Assembly (NCBI GenBank): GCA_016795465.1
Contig: JAEUHK010000030.1
Coordinates: 62,001 to 126,000 of the forward strand
Origin: Verrucomicrobiaceae bacterium
GTDB taxonomy: Bacteria; Verrucomicrobiota; Verrucomicrobiia; Verrucomicrobiales; Verrucomicrobiaceae
Length of the DNA stretch: 64,000 nt
Direction of reading: 5' to 3'
In this document: positions 44,810-53,635 of the stretch, in pieces
How positions within the stretch are numbered: position 1 is the stretch's first letter
Layout of the letters: each line of letters starts with the position of its first letter
Notes under the pieces: generated by a model
Told to the model about the DNA's origin: nothing
Databases searched by the model: none
Seen by the model: only the letters and a program-made list of their open reading frames with translations
Made by a program: the position numbers and the translations under genes

Positions 44810-45768
44810 GCGGCGGCGCGTTTGGAGGTTTTCTTGCGTTGGCGGGCGCTGAGGAAATCGAAGAGCACTTCTTCCAGCGGACGGTCCGTGGGGCAGAAGT
44901 GGTATTCGACGTTGTTGCGGTCACAGGCGGCCTGGATGGCATCGCGATGGGCGCGAAGCCGCGTGAGGTAGGTCTCGCGGGCGATTTGCGGATCGATGAA
45001 GCGCTCCGTGCCGCTTTCGAGATCGCGGAAGTGCGCGGACTTCTCGAAGGTAAAGTCGATCTCCGCCCGATCCATGAGGTGAAAGAGCACGAGGTCATGC
45101 CCCATCGCCCCGAGCAGGGCGAGTTGCTTCTCCAGATGCTCGACAGGGGCGAGCAAATCGGTGATGAGGCAGATCATGCCGCGCTTCCGCAGCACCTCTG
45201 CGAGCTGACCGACCGAGAGATCGAGCGAGGTGCCGGCCGCTTTCGCGGGCCTCTCCAGCTCGGTGAGCAGCCGCCGCAGATGCCCGGGGCGATTCCGCGC
45301 GGGCAGATGCTCCTCGATGCCATCGGCAAACGTGGTCAATCCAGCCGCATCGCCCTGCTTCATCAGAAATGAGGCCATCGTCGCGGCGAGCGTGGCGGCA
45401 TACTCTGCCTTCGTGAAGCCCTGCGAGCCGAATTTCATCGACTTGCTGTGATCGATCACGAGCTGGCAGCGCAGGTTCGTCTCGTCCTCGAACTTCTTGA
45501 TGTAGGTGCGGTCACTGCGAGCGAGCACCTTCCAGTCGATGTAGCGCGGATCATCGCCCTGCACGTAGGCGCGATACTCGCTGAACTCGACCGAGAAGCC
45601 GTGATACGGGCTGCGGTGCATCCCTTTCCAAAGCCCCTCGACGACCACCTTGGCCCGCAGCTCGAGCGATTTGATGCGCATGAGCGCCGCCGGATCGAGA
45701 AACGAGGCGGCCGGAGGGCGGGAGGATGACGCGGAAAGGCTCACAAAAGACAATGACCGCCTCCACAA
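44806..45768 (-). CDS. DUF58 protein, second MoxR-associated cluster
   Basis: The 320-residue protein is a soluble DUF58 protein with no membrane helix. The core is DDPRYIDWKVLARSDRTYIK at about 93-112, followed by a VWA-like domain with an intact DHSKSM motif (MIDAS DxSxS) near 127-132. This contrasts with the DUF58 at 8508, whose motif is degenerate and which has membrane helices. The start is uncertain: ATG at 45768 adds about 29 weakly conserved residues, and MRIKSLELRAK at 45681 is the alternative. It heads a cluster running DUF58, BatA-like, unknown, DUF4175, FHA. Confidence 0.87.
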   Translation of the reverse strand: MWRRSLSFVSLSASSSRPPAASFLDPAALMRIKSLELRAKVVVEGLWKGMHRSPYHGFSVEFSEYRAYVQGDDPRYIDWKVLARSDRTYIKKFEDETNLRCQLVIDHSKSMKFGSQGFTKAEYAATLAATMASFLMKQGDAAGLTTFADGIEEHLPARNRPGHLRRLLTELERPAKAAGTSLDLSVGQLAEVLRKRGMICLITDLLAPVEHLEKQLALLGAMGHDLVLFHLMDRAEIDFTFEKSAHFRDLESGTERFIDPQIARETYLTRLRAHRDAIQAACDRNNVEYHFCPTDRPLEEVLFDFLSARQRKKTSKRAAA

Positions 45769-45835
45769 CGCCCGCCAAGGGGGACTTTGTCGGAGAATCG
45801 CGATGCGTGGCGATTCAGCGCCACGAGAACGCCCC

Positions 45836-45895
45836 GTAGCATAGCCTTTCTAGGCTGTGCTTTTTGAGGAGCACCGGCTAGAAAGCCGATGCTAC
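45836..45895. repeat. Inverted repeat, GTAGCAT-CTTTCTAG family
   Basis: Arms at 45836-45861 and 45870-45895 are reverse complements at 22 of 26 positions around an 8-base loop. The right arm covers most of the TAG stop codon (45892-45894) of the cytochrome gene, read on the minus strand. Confidence 0.8.
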
Positions 45896-48800
45896 TTCCC
45901 CAGCAAGAACGCCAGCAGATCACTCATCTGCTCCTTCGTGATGGCGGCCTCCAGACCATCCGGCATCAGGGTGCGATCCAGGCTCTTCATGTCTTTGATC
46001 GCGGTGCGGGAGAGCGTCTCTTTCGCGCCGCCGGGCATGGCGAGGACGATGGCGTCGGTGGTTTCGCTTTGGATGAGGCCGGCGAGGGTGCGGCCGTCTT
46101 TGGTTTCGATCTGGTAGCCACTCCAGCGGGCTTCGAACATGCGGTTGGGATCCAAAATATCGCTGAGGAGGGCTTCGGGGGGCTTGACCTTCACGTCGGA
46201 GAGCGGCGGGCCGACATCGACGCCGAGCTGACCGTGCTTGTGGCAGGTGATGCAGATGGTGGCGAAGAGTTGCTGGCCTTTTTTGGCGTCGCCGGGCTTT
46301 TTGGCGGCGTCGAGGTAGCTGGTGACGACTTTGGCGCGGTCGCTGTTGGCCTCGCCGAAGAGCTTTTTGGCGAGTTCGGCCATTTCGCCTTTGCCGCGCT
46401 GGTAAGCCCAGCGTTTTTCGACATCGACCCACGCGGGCGGGAACTCGCCTTTGTCCATGCGCTTGAAGAGTTCGAGCGCGGTGGTGGCGTTGGCGGTGAG
46501 GATGGTCACGAGGTCGCGTTTGAGGCCGGGGCCGGCTTTGGGCAGGAGTTCGTAAATGAGCGGCGAGGTACTGGTGGAGCTGAATTTCTTCAACAGGGCC
46601 ACGGTGGCCGCGGTGAGCTCCAGCGGCTGCGTGGTGGTGAGCAGGTTTTTCACCACGGGCTCGACGGCGGCCCATTTGCGCGAAGCAAGCAGCGGCAGCA
46701 CGGCGAGGCGTTGATCGAGCGGTGCTTTGGCATCGGCGATGATGGTGTCGATCTTCGTTTGAAGTGCGGCGATCTCCTTGGCGGCGTCTTCGTGGCCTTT
46801 CGGGAGCTTGGCGAGACCTTGGAGAAGGGCGGGTTTCCACCAGAGGAGTTCGCCGGGTTGTTTTTGGAGAAGCGTGAGCAGTGACTTGATGTCGTCGGCA
46901 TCGCCATCGGCGAGTGAACCGGCGGCGAAGGTGCGGATGGTGTCGCTCTTGGTGGCGGAGAAGCGGCTGAAGAAGGCATCGCCGAGCTGGCTGAGGATGT
47001 GGCCCATGTTCTTCGCGGAGACGCTGGCGACCATTTTGGCCATCCACGGGTCTTCGCCGTGTTTCGTGAGGATGGCGGCGAGTTCGGCGGTGTCGGTGAT
47101 GGTGGGGATTTTGAGGAAGAGGGCGCGTTCGGGGTGCTCGGGTTGGAGTGTAGCCTTTAGGCGATCTGGGCCTTTCCCTGAATCGGCTAAAGCCTTGACT
47201 CCAACATACCCTTTGGGAACGACACGCCAGATACGCCCATGGTTTTCGCCCTGGCGCATGTCGTGGGTTTTGACGAACTCCTCGGGGAAGAAGCGAGCGT
47301 GGTCGATCCAGCGGCGGTAGATGTCGCAGATGTAGATCGCGCCGTCGGGGCCGGTGGTGAAGTTCACGGGGCGGCTCCATTCGTCGCTGCTGCGGAAGAA
47401 CTCCGTGCGGTCGCCGACACGCGTGGCTTTGAGCGAGGCACCGTTGGGCTCGATTTTGTAGCGGGTGACGAGCTGGCCGGTGGGATCGGGCACGAAGACG
47501 TTGTTTTTGAGTTCGGGCATCAAGTGACCGCGATAGACGCCGAGGCCGCTGCAGGCGGTGTTCGTGCCGGCGTGGGCATCGGCGGTGGTGTGGGTGATTT
47601 GCAGCGGATAGACGCGGGTCTCCGCTCCGGGCGTGGCGATGTCTTCATGCACCTGCGTGATGCCGGCGTGCGGATTCCGCAGCATGGCCTCGTAAGGCAT
47701 GACGGTGAACATGAGCGGGTTGCGGTTCGAGCAATAGAAGTGGTGGCCGTAGTCGTCGAACGCACCGCCGTATTGGCCGCGACCGCCGGTGGGGGTGATC
47801 TCGCCGGTCTTGGGGTTCCATTTGAAGTTCGAGCCGGGAATGCCGACGACCTTCGTGGGGGCATCGGCGGGATAGATTTCCTTCGCATCAAGGCCGTTGT
47901 TAAAATGCACGCAGCCATCTGGACCCCAACGCGGAGCGCTGACCTGGAGCTGGCTGTGCTTCGGATTGAAGCCGCGGATGAGCGGCTTGATGAGGTCGGC
48001 CTTGTTGTCGCCGTCGGTGTCTTTGAGGAAGAGAATCTGGCTGCGCGTGGTGGCGATGAGGCCGCCGTCGTAAGGCAGCAGACCTTGGACGTTGTCCATG
48101 TGGTCGGCAAAGGTCACCGCCTTGTCCATGCGGCCGTCGCCGTTCTCGTCGGTGAGGAGTTGGATGCGGGAAAGCCAGGGATCGCCGGGATTCGGCGGGC
48201 CGAGCGGGTAGTCGCGCATGTCGGCGACGAACATGCGGCCTTTGTCATCCCAGGTGGCCTCGACGGGATCGAGCACGAGCGGCTCGGCGGCGACGAGTTG
48301 CACCTCATACGGGCCGTCGAGCTGGATGCGCTTCTGGCTTTCCTCGGGCGAAAGGGCCTCGCTTTGACCATCGCGCACCGCGCCGATGTCGCTGCCGCCG
48401 CTGGCCTGGATGGCGGACCATTTCTCTTTGAACTCGCCGAGCGGATACAGCTCGTAGCGACGCACGATCATCTCCGCGCCCTCGGTCTGCAGGAGGATTT
48501 TGCCTTCGCTCGGTTTGCAATCGAAGGCCTCATTCACCATCGCGCCATTGACGAAGTATTGCAGCGTGTCGCCCTTGGCGATGACTTCGAGGCGGTTCCA
48601 CTCGCCGCTGGGGCTTTCGACATCGTTTTTGCCGCGGAAGCCCACCGTGTCGCTCCAGTCCTCATCGCGGCCTTTCCAATTGATGCGGCCTTTGGTCACC
48701 GTCTGACGCGGGGAGCCTGCTTTCCAGATTTTTTCCTTGTCGCGGTCGAGCGCGAACTCCGCAGAGAGCGAAGTCGTGAGCTCCGTGCCGTCCGCGAGCT

Positions 48801-49230
48801 TCGGCGAGAGCACCAAGATGTCGCCCACGCCACCCTCGATGATCTGCGCCTCGATGCTGGCCATCCAGGTGTCGCTGTAGGCACCGTGCGGGCCGTAGGC
48901 GTGGAGGAGGATGCCGTTGTCCTTCGCTTTCTTTTCGCGGGCACCCCAGGTCTTTGTTCCCCATTTAAATTCGAGGACGAGGTGGTAGTCGCGGTAGTTT
49001 TCCTTCGTCGCCACATAGCCGTAGCCGCGGCCGGAGATGTTGAAGGTGCCATCCGCGGCGAATTTCCAGATGTCCTTCGGATCATCGTGGAAATCCATCT
49101 TCGGATTCACGTGATGCTCGACGTTGCCCGATTTGATGACTTCGAGCAGATCGATCTTTTTCGTCACCGGCTGGGCGGAGGCGAAAACAGGCAGGAGCAG
49201 GGAAAGAGCGAGGAAACGCATGGCGAGCAT
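45892..49230 (-). CDS. DUF1080 + PVC-type dehydrogenase/HEAT/cytochrome c protein 2
   Basis: The 1112-residue exported protein has a signal peptide (an internal ATG at 49221 gives a tighter one). A DUF1080-like jelly roll occupies about 30-275, a PVC-type propeller about 290-670 ([20 protein letters not shown]), and HEAT-like helices about 700-920. A cytochrome c domain carries CITCHKHG with heme-binding Cys993, Cys996 and His997. The C-terminal [11 protein letters not shown] and [20 protein letters not shown] closely match the protein at 24344. A repeat element encodes residues about 676-697, just after RVVP. The DUF1080 domain suggests a carbohydrate target coupled to electron transfer. Confidence 0.88.
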   Translation of the reverse strand: MLAMRFLALSLLLPVFASAQPVTKKIDLLEVIKSGNVEHHVNPKMDFHDDPKDIWKFAADGTFNISGRGYGYVATKENYRDYHLVLEFKWGTKTWGAREKKAKDNGILLHAYGPHGAYSDTWMASIEAQIIEGGVGDILVLSPKLADGTELTTSLSAEFALDRDKEKIWKAGSPRQTVTKGRINWKGRDEDWSDTVGFRGKNDVESPSGEWNRLEVIAKGDTLQYFVNGAMVNEAFDCKPSEGKILLQTEGAEMIVRRYELYPLGEFKEKWSAIQASGGSDIGAVRDGQSEALSPEESQKRIQLDGPYEVQLVAAEPLVLDPVEATWDDKGRMFVADMRDYPLGPPNPGDPWLSRIQLLTDENGDGRMDKAVTFADHMDNVQGLLPYDGGLIATTRSQILFLKDTDGDNKADLIKPLIRGFNPKHSQLQVSAPRWGPDGCVHFNNGLDAKEIYPADAPTKVVGIPGSNFKWNPKTGEITPTGGRGQYGGAFDDYGHHFYCSNRNPLMFTVMPYEAMLRNPHAGITQVHEDIATPGAETRVYPLQITHTTADAHAGTNTACSGLGVYRGHLMPELKNNVFVPDPTGQLVTRYKIEPNGASLKATRVGDRTEFFRSSDEWSRPVNFTTGPDGAIYICDIYRRWIDHARFFPEEFVKTHDMRQGENHGRIWRVVPKGYVGVKALADSGKGPDRLKATLQPEHPERALFLKIPTITDTAELAAILTKHGEDPWMAKMVASVSAKNMGHILSQLGDAFFSRFSATKSDTIRTFAAGSLADGDADDIKSLLTLLQKQPGELLWWKPALLQGLAKLPKGHEDAAKEIAALQTKIDTIIADAKAPLDQRLAVLPLLASRKWAAVEPVVKNLLTTTQPLELTAATVALLKKFSSTSTSPLIYELLPKAGPGLKRDLVTILTANATTALELFKRMDKGEFPPAWVDVEKRWAYQRGKGEMAELAKKLFGEANSDRAKVVTSYLDAAKKPGDAKKGQQLFATICITCHKHGQLGVDVGPPLSDVKVKPPEALLSDILDPNRMFEARWSGYQIETKDGRTLAGLIQSETTDAIVLAMPGGAKETLSRTAIKDMKSLDRTLMPDGLEAAITKEQMSDLLAFLLGK
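47142..47205 (-). repeat. GTTGGAGTC-AGGCTTTAGCC family element inside a CDS
   Basis: Arms at 47142-47164 and 47183-47205 are inverted repeats of the same family as the intergenic element at 34778-34852. It is read through in frame as part of the linker between propeller and HEAT domains. Confidence 0.8.
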
Positions 49231-49235
49231 ACGAG

Positions 49236-49247
49236 GAATACGGGAGC
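49236..49247 (-). promoter_or_regulatory. 12-bp GCTCCCGTATTC motif upstream of cytochrome 2
   Basis: The minus-strand 12-mer GCTCCCGTATTC lies 5 bp before the ATG at 49230 and is identical to the one 8 bp before the ATG at 27499 (27508-27519). It could be a shared -10-like promoter element, TATTC being the AT-rich part. Confidence 0.35.
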
Positions 49248-49313
49248 GGATTTGCCCATGCGGAGCGAAATGGGGCCAAGAATGGTGCTTTTGTGATGGG
49301 GCGGGAATGCGCC

Positions 49314-49341
49314 TTGACGCACCGGATGCCGCTCCTACTAT
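49314..49341 (+). promoter_or_regulatory. Putative sigma-70 type promoter of sucC
   Basis: TTGACG (49314-49319) and TACTAT (49336-49341) are separated by 16 bp and lie 27 bp upstream of the sucC start, which would give a leader of about 20 bases. Confidence 0.55.
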
Positions 49342-49367
49342 CGCGGCTCCTTTCCCCCGCCCCCCAG

Positions 49368-50555
49368 ATGAACATCCACGAATACCAGGCCAAGCAGTTG
49401 TTTGAAAAATTCGGCGTCGCCACCCCCAAAGGCATCGTCGCCAGCACGGCCGAGGAGGCTGGAAAAGCCGCCCGCGAGATCGGCGGCCCGGGCCTCGTGG
49501 TGAAATCCCAGATTCACGCCGGCGGTCGCGGCAAGGGTACCTTCAAAAACGGCTTCAAAGGCGGCGTGCATGTCGTCGATACTCCGGAGCAGGCAGAAGA
49601 GATCGCCGGCAAAATGCTCGGCCAGACGCTCGTGACGCACCAGACCGGCCCGGAAGGCAAGCTGGTGAGCAAGGTGCTCATCGCCAAGGCGGTCGATATC
49701 AGCAAGGAATACTACTTTGCCATCCTGTTTGACCGCGGCAGCAGCGGCCACGCCATCATCGCTTCCACGGAAGGCGGCATGAACATCGAAGAAGTGGCCG
49801 AAAAGACCCCGGAGAAGATCACGAAGGAGTTCATCCACCCCACGCTGGGCCTCCAGAGCTACCAGTGCCGCAAAATCGCCGCCTCGCTCGGCCTCCGCGG
49901 AACCCTCGCCAATCAGGCCGTGAAGCTCTTCACCGCCATGTGGAACCTCTATTTGAAGAGCGATTGCTCCCTCGTGGAGATCAATCCGCTCGCCGTGACC
50001 ACCGACAACCAGGTCGTGGCTCTCGACGCCAAGTTCAATTTCGATGACAACGCCCTCTACCGTCAGAAAGACGTCGTCGAGATGCGCGACAAGACCGAGG
50101 AAGACCCGCGCGAGGTCGCCGCGAGCGAATTCGGCCTGAACTACATCGGCCTCGATGGCAACATCGCCTGCCTCGTGAACGGTGCCGGCCTTGCCATGAG
50201 CACGATGGACATCATCAAGTTCCACGGCGGCGAACCGGCGAACTTCCTCGACGTCGGCGGCGGCGCGACGAAGGAGCAGGTCACCGCGGCCTTCAAAATC
50301 ATCCTCGGTGATCCGAACGTGAAGGGCATCCTCGTGAACATCTTCGGCGGCATCATGGACTGCAACATCATCGCCACCGGCATCATCGCCGCGGCGCAGG
50401 AAGTCTCGCTGAACATCCCGCTCGTCGTCCGCCTCGAAGGCAACAACGTCGAGGCCGGCAAGGCCACCCTGGCAGCCAGCGGCCTCGCCATCACCAGCGC
50501 CGACGGCCTCACCGACGCCGCGCAGAAGATCGTCGCCGCCGTGAAGGCCGCGTAA
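49368..50555 (+). CDS. sucC: Succinate-CoA ligase (ADP/GDP-forming) beta subunit
   Basis: The 395-residue beta subunit of the TCA-cycle succinyl-CoA synthetase has an ATP-grasp N-terminus ([31 protein letters not shown]) and [10 protein letters not shown] near 206. The C-terminal CoA-ligase domain shows [20 protein letters not shown] and [13 protein letters not shown]. It normally pairs with the alpha subunit SucD encoded right next to it. Here a hairpin terminator follows at once and no sucD is in the window. The start at 49368 matches the family N-terminus exactly. Confidence 0.94.
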   Translation: MNIHEYQAKQLFEKFGVATPKGIVASTAEEAGKAAREIGGPGLVVKSQIHAGGRGKGTFKNGFKGGVHVVDTPEQAEEIAGKMLGQTLVTHQTGPEGKLVSKVLIAKAVDISKEYYFAILFDRGSSGHAIIASTEGGMNIEEVAEKTPEKITKEFIHPTLGLQSYQCRKIAASLGLRGTLANQAVKLFTAMWNLYLKSDCSLVEINPLAVTTDNQVVALDAKFNFDDNALYRQKDVVEMRDKTEEDPREVAASEFGLNYIGLDGNIACLVNGAGLAMSTMDIIKFHGGEPANFLDVGGGATKEQVTAAFKIILGDPNVKGILVNIFGGIMDCNIIATGIIAAAQEVSLNIPLVVRLEGNNVEAGKATLAASGLAITSADGLTDAAQKIVAAVKAA

Positions 50556-50580
50556 GCGATCCCACCGCACACCACTCACC

Positions 50581-50612
50581 ACGCAGGGCGGGCCGAAAGG
50601 TCCGCCCTGCGT
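50581..50612 (+). terminator. sucC terminator hairpin
   Basis: ACGCAGGGCGG (50581-50591) pairs with CCGCCCTGCGT (50602-50612). GCC/GGT extends the stem to a GAAA tetraloop. Only a weak T-content follows, so termination may be factor-assisted. Confidence 0.65.
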
Positions 50613-50624
50613 CGTTCAAGCGTG

Positions 50625-50692
50625 GGAGTGCTGGAGTAGTGGAGTGTTGGAGTGCTGAAACTGAACCCAATACTCCACTACTCCAACACTCC
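50625..50692. repeat. Inverted repeat, GGAGTG-TGGAGTAG family
   Basis: Arms at 50625-50650 and 50667-50692 are reverse complements at 24 of 26 positions around a 16-base loop. It lies downstream of the sucC terminator in the 303-bp gap before the oxidase operon; the rest of that gap holds only the dyad at 50738-50766. Confidence 0.8.
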
Positions 50693-50737
50693 ATTTCCCC
50701 AGCCGCCCCTCGCTGATCTTGTCCGCATCACGCCAAT

Positions 50738-50766
50738 CTTGCGGATTGTTGCATGAGCAACGCAAG
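50738..50766. promoter_or_regulatory. Nested dyad upstream of cbb3 oxidase operon
   Basis: CTTGC and GCAAG flank a perfect GTTGC-ATGA-GCAAC palindrome about 90 bp before the first oxidase gene. It could be an operator for a redox regulator. It does not match the FNR consensus TTGAT-N4-ATCAA, so the binding protein is unknown. Confidence 0.35.
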
Positions 50767-50858
50767 ATGCGTGCTGTCTCGGGCAAGCATGGTGGAGCAG
50801 CGAAAGCAGGGCGCGGCATAGTGCCGCAGTGAGAGTTCTTCTCCTCTCCTTACGCGCC

Positions 50859-51068
50859 ATGGAAGTTTTCGCCGTCACCATCTTCGTCAGCCTGATGTTC
50901 GCCGTCTTGTTTGCGGCGCTGTTTCTGGCGGAGCGGCTGCAAAAGCGGCGCGTGAGCATCGAGCAGGTGGCTCTGCTCCCCCTCGACGACGGCGGCAGCC
51001 CCTCCGCCGCGAATTTCACCCGACCCCATTCCCATGACCAGCACATCCGCCACCAAAGTACCCATTGA
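50859..51068 (+). CDS. ccoS: CcoS-like small membrane protein
   Basis: The 69-residue protein opens MEVFAVTIFVSLMFAVLFAA, a single membrane helix, followed by a charged LAERLQKRR segment and a soluble tail. Size, topology and the position just before a cbb3 oxidase fit CcoS, a copper/heme cofactor insertion factor, though the sequence is too short for certainty. Its end overlaps the ccoNO gene by 35 bp. A frame start at 50829 would add ten residues; the ATG at 50859 is preferred. Confidence 0.55.
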   Translation: MEVFAVTIFVSLMFAVLFAALFLAERLQKRRVSIEQVALLPLDDGGSPSAANFTRPHSHDQHIRHQSTH

Positions 51069-53421
51069 GTTCAACGACAAGGTCGTGCGCCAGTTCATGC
51101 TGGCCTCGATCATCTTCGGCGTCGTTGCCATGCTCGCGGGCGTTTTCATCGCCACGCAGCTCAATTTCCACCAGCTCAACCTGGCGGAGTTCCTCACCTT
51201 CGGCCGTCTGCGCCCCCTTCATACGAACGCGGCCATCTTCGCCTTCGTGGGGAACATGATGTTCGCCGGCGTTTACTACTCCACGCAGCGCCTGTGCAAG
51301 GTGCGCATGGGCAATGACACGCTCTCAGCGATCCACTTCTGGGGCTGGCAGCTAATCATCGTGGCCGCGGCCATCACGCTGCCGCTCGGCTTCTCCCGTG
51401 GCAAGGAATACGCCGAGCTCATCTGGCCCATCAACGTGGCCGTGGCGGTCATCTGGGTCGTTTTCGCCATCAACTTCTTCATCACGCTGCACAAGCGGAA
51501 CGAGCCCACGCTCTATGTGGCCCTGTGGTTCTACATCGCCACCATCGTGACCGTGGCGATGCTCTACATCGTCAACCATCTCTCCATTCCCACCAGCCTC
51601 ACGCACAGCTACCCGATCTTCGCCGGCGTGCAGGACGGCCTCGTGCAGTGGTGGTATGGGCACAACGCGGTCGCCTTCTTCCTCACCACGCCGATCCTCG
51701 GCATCATGTACTACTTCCTGCCGAAAGCGGCGGAACGTCCGGTCTATTCGTATCGTCTCTCCATCGTTCACTTCTGGTCGCTCGTCTTCCTCTACATCTG
51801 GGCCGGCCCGCACCACCTGCTGAACACCGCCCTGCCGAAGTGGCTGCAATATCTCGGCATGTTCTTCAGCCTCATGCTGTGGGCTCCTTCCTGGGGCGGC
51901 ATGCTCAACGGCCTCCTCACCCTCCGCGGTGCCTGGGACAAGCTGCGCACCGATCCTGTGATCAAGTTCTTCATCGCCGGCGTCACCTTCTACGGCATGT
52001 CCACCTTTGAAGGCCCGCTCCTTTCCATCCGCGCCGTCAACGCCCTCTCCCACTACTCCGACTGGACTATCGGTCACGTGCACAGCGGCGCCCTCGGCTG
52101 GAACGGCTTCATGGCCGCTGGTCTCTTCTACTGGCTCGCTCCGCGTCTCTGGAACACCAAGCTCTACTCCGTGCCGATGGCGAACTTCCACTTCTGGATC
52201 GGCACCTTCGGCATCCTGCTCTACGTCGTCGCCATGTGGATCAGCGGCATCATGCAGGGCCTCATGCTCAGCCAGGTCACGCCGGATGGTCTTGCCTTGA
52301 AAAACACCTTCCTCGACACTCTCCAGGCCATCCGTCCGCTCATGGGCCTGCGTGTGATCGGTGGTGCCATGTTCCTCGTCGGCTGGCTCGTGATGTGCAT
52401 CAATCTCTTCAAGACCATCGCGTCCGGCAAAGCCACCAACGAAGTCCGCGAGGTCGCCGTCATCCAGCATGACAGCAGCCAGCAGATGGGCCTTGGCGAG
52501 ACCTTCTTCAACGACCCGCTCACCTACTCCATCGGCGGCATCCTTCTCGTCTGCGGCTGGCTCTTCCTGCCTCGTGGTGCCGATGTGGCCTCTCTCGCCT
52601 GCGCCCTCGTCTTCGCCTTCATGGCCGTGAAGCGCTTCAAGAGTGCCCACCAGAACTGGTCGTTCTGGTATGAGAAGCTCCTCCACAATTACCTGCCCTT
52701 CACCATCCTCACCTTCGTCGCGGTGGTCATCGGCGGCCTCATCCAGCTCATCCCCACCATCACCGTGAACACGGCGAAGAACATGGAGGACCGCATCCAG
52801 AAGCTCTATGAGCCCCTCGAACTCGCCGGCCGCGACATCTACGTCTCCGAAGGCTGCTACAACTGCCACTCGCAGATGATCCGCACGCTCGTTCCTGATG
52901 TGATGCGCTACGGCGACTACTCCCGCCTCGGCGAGAGCATCTACGATCATCCTTATCAGTGGGGCTCGAAGCGCACTGGCCCGGATCTCGCCCGCGAAGG
53001 CGGTGCCCGTCCGAACTCCTGGCACTACGAACACATGATGGACCCGCGTTCCATGTCCCCGCAGTCCAACATGCCGCCCTACGCGCACCTCAAGGACAAG
53101 CCCTTCGATCAAAACGCCCTGCCGAAGAAGATCGCCGTGATGCGCCAGCTTGGCGTGCCCTATCCCGCCATGGATGCCACCAGCATCAAAATGAAGGCCC
53201 TCGAACAGGGTGCTGCCATCGCCGAGGATCTCAAGAAGGCCAACATCGTCGTCCGCCCGGACAGCGAGATGGTCGCCATCATCGCCTACCTGCAAAAGCT
53301 CGGCCAGTATGACACGCCCGCCGTCGAGGAAGTCCTCACGAAGAAGAGCGGCGGCGGCGTCCCCTTCCCGCTCACGCCCGTGAATCCCGACAAGGCCCGC
53401 AGCGCCATGGTCAAACCCTGA
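51034..53421 (+). CDS. ccoNO: cbb3 cytochrome oxidase fused subunits I+II (CcoNO)
   Basis: The 795-residue fusion joins CcoN and CcoO. Residues 1 to about 480 hold CcoN: RLRPLHTNAAIFAFVGN with a heme-ligand His, WWYGHNAVAFFLTTP and AGPHHLLNTALPKW with CuB ligands, and HVHSGALGWNGF. Extra helices span about 485-530, a CcoO-type anchor helix about 555-580, and a monoheme cytochrome c domain carries CYNCH at 608-612 followed by a RTGPDLAREGG region. The enzyme reduces oxygen with high affinity and pumps protons. Fused CcoNO is known in several non-proteobacterial phyla. It is followed by a CcoQ-like gene and CcoP. Confidence 0.92.
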   Translation: MTSTSATKVPIEFNDKVVRQFMLASIIFGVVAMLAGVFIATQLNFHQLNLAEFLTFGRLRPLHTNAAIFAFVGNMMFAGVYYSTQRLCKVRMGNDTLSAIHFWGWQLIIVAAAITLPLGFSRGKEYAELIWPINVAVAVIWVVFAINFFITLHKRNEPTLYVALWFYIATIVTVAMLYIVNHLSIPTSLTHSYPIFAGVQDGLVQWWYGHNAVAFFLTTPILGIMYYFLPKAAERPVYSYRLSIVHFWSLVFLYIWAGPHHLLNTALPKWLQYLGMFFSLMLWAPSWGGMLNGLLTLRGAWDKLRTDPVIKFFIAGVTFYGMSTFEGPLLSIRAVNALSHYSDWTIGHVHSGALGWNGFMAAGLFYWLAPRLWNTKLYSVPMANFHFWIGTFGILLYVVAMWISGIMQGLMLSQVTPDGLALKNTFLDTLQAIRPLMGLRVIGGAMFLVGWLVMCINLFKTIASGKATNEVREVAVIQHDSSQQMGLGETFFNDPLTYSIGGILLVCGWLFLPRGADVASLACALVFAFMAVKRFKSAHQNWSFWYEKLLHNYLPFTILTFVAVVIGGLIQLIPTITVNTAKNMEDRIQKLYEPLELAGRDIYVSEGCYNCHSQMIRTLVPDVMRYGDYSRLGESIYDHPYQWGSKRTGPDLAREGGARPNSWHYEHMMDPRSMSPQSNMPPYAHLKDKPFDQNALPKKIAVMRQLGVPYPAMDATSIKMKALEQGAAIAEDLKKANIVVRPDSEMVAIIAYLQKLGQYDTPAVEEVLTKKSGGGVPFPLTPVNPDKARSAMVKP

Positions 53422-53472
53422 TCGCTTCACGCCACCTGCATCGCTGATCGCTCATCTCTTATCCCACATCTC

Positions 53473-53628
53473 ATGTACAAGCGCATCATCTACGAAAACT
53501 GGCACGCGATCATCCCCCTGCTCGCTTTTGCCACCACCGGCGTGGTCTTCGCTGTCATGACCATACGCGGCATGCTGCTGCGCAAAGAGAAGTCCGAACA
53601 CATGTCCCACCTGCCACTCGACGACTAA
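53473..53628 (+). CDS. ccoQ: CcoQ-like small oxidase protein
   Basis: This 51-residue open frame begins MYKRIIYENWHAIIPLLAFA and has one membrane helix followed by a basic segment RGMLLRKEK and an acidic end. It lies between ccoNO and ccoP with 51 and 7 bp gaps, the usual place for CcoQ/FixQ. Sequence similarity in this family is low, so position and topology carry the call. Confidence 0.7.
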   Translation: MYKRIIYENWHAIIPLLAFATTGVVFAVMTIRGMLLRKEKSEHMSHLPLDD

Positions 53629-53635
53629 TTTAGCC

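Noticed and set aside
47239..49296. Plus-strand open frame of 685 codons
   Set aside because: It is antisense to the second PVC-type cytochrome, whose domains and heme motif are clear. The frame is a by-product of high GC at third positions.
51352..53430. Minus-strand open frame of 692 codons rich in Asp/Glu/His/Val
   Set aside because: It is antisense to the fused ccoNO gene, which has all expected ligands; the opposite frame has no family features.
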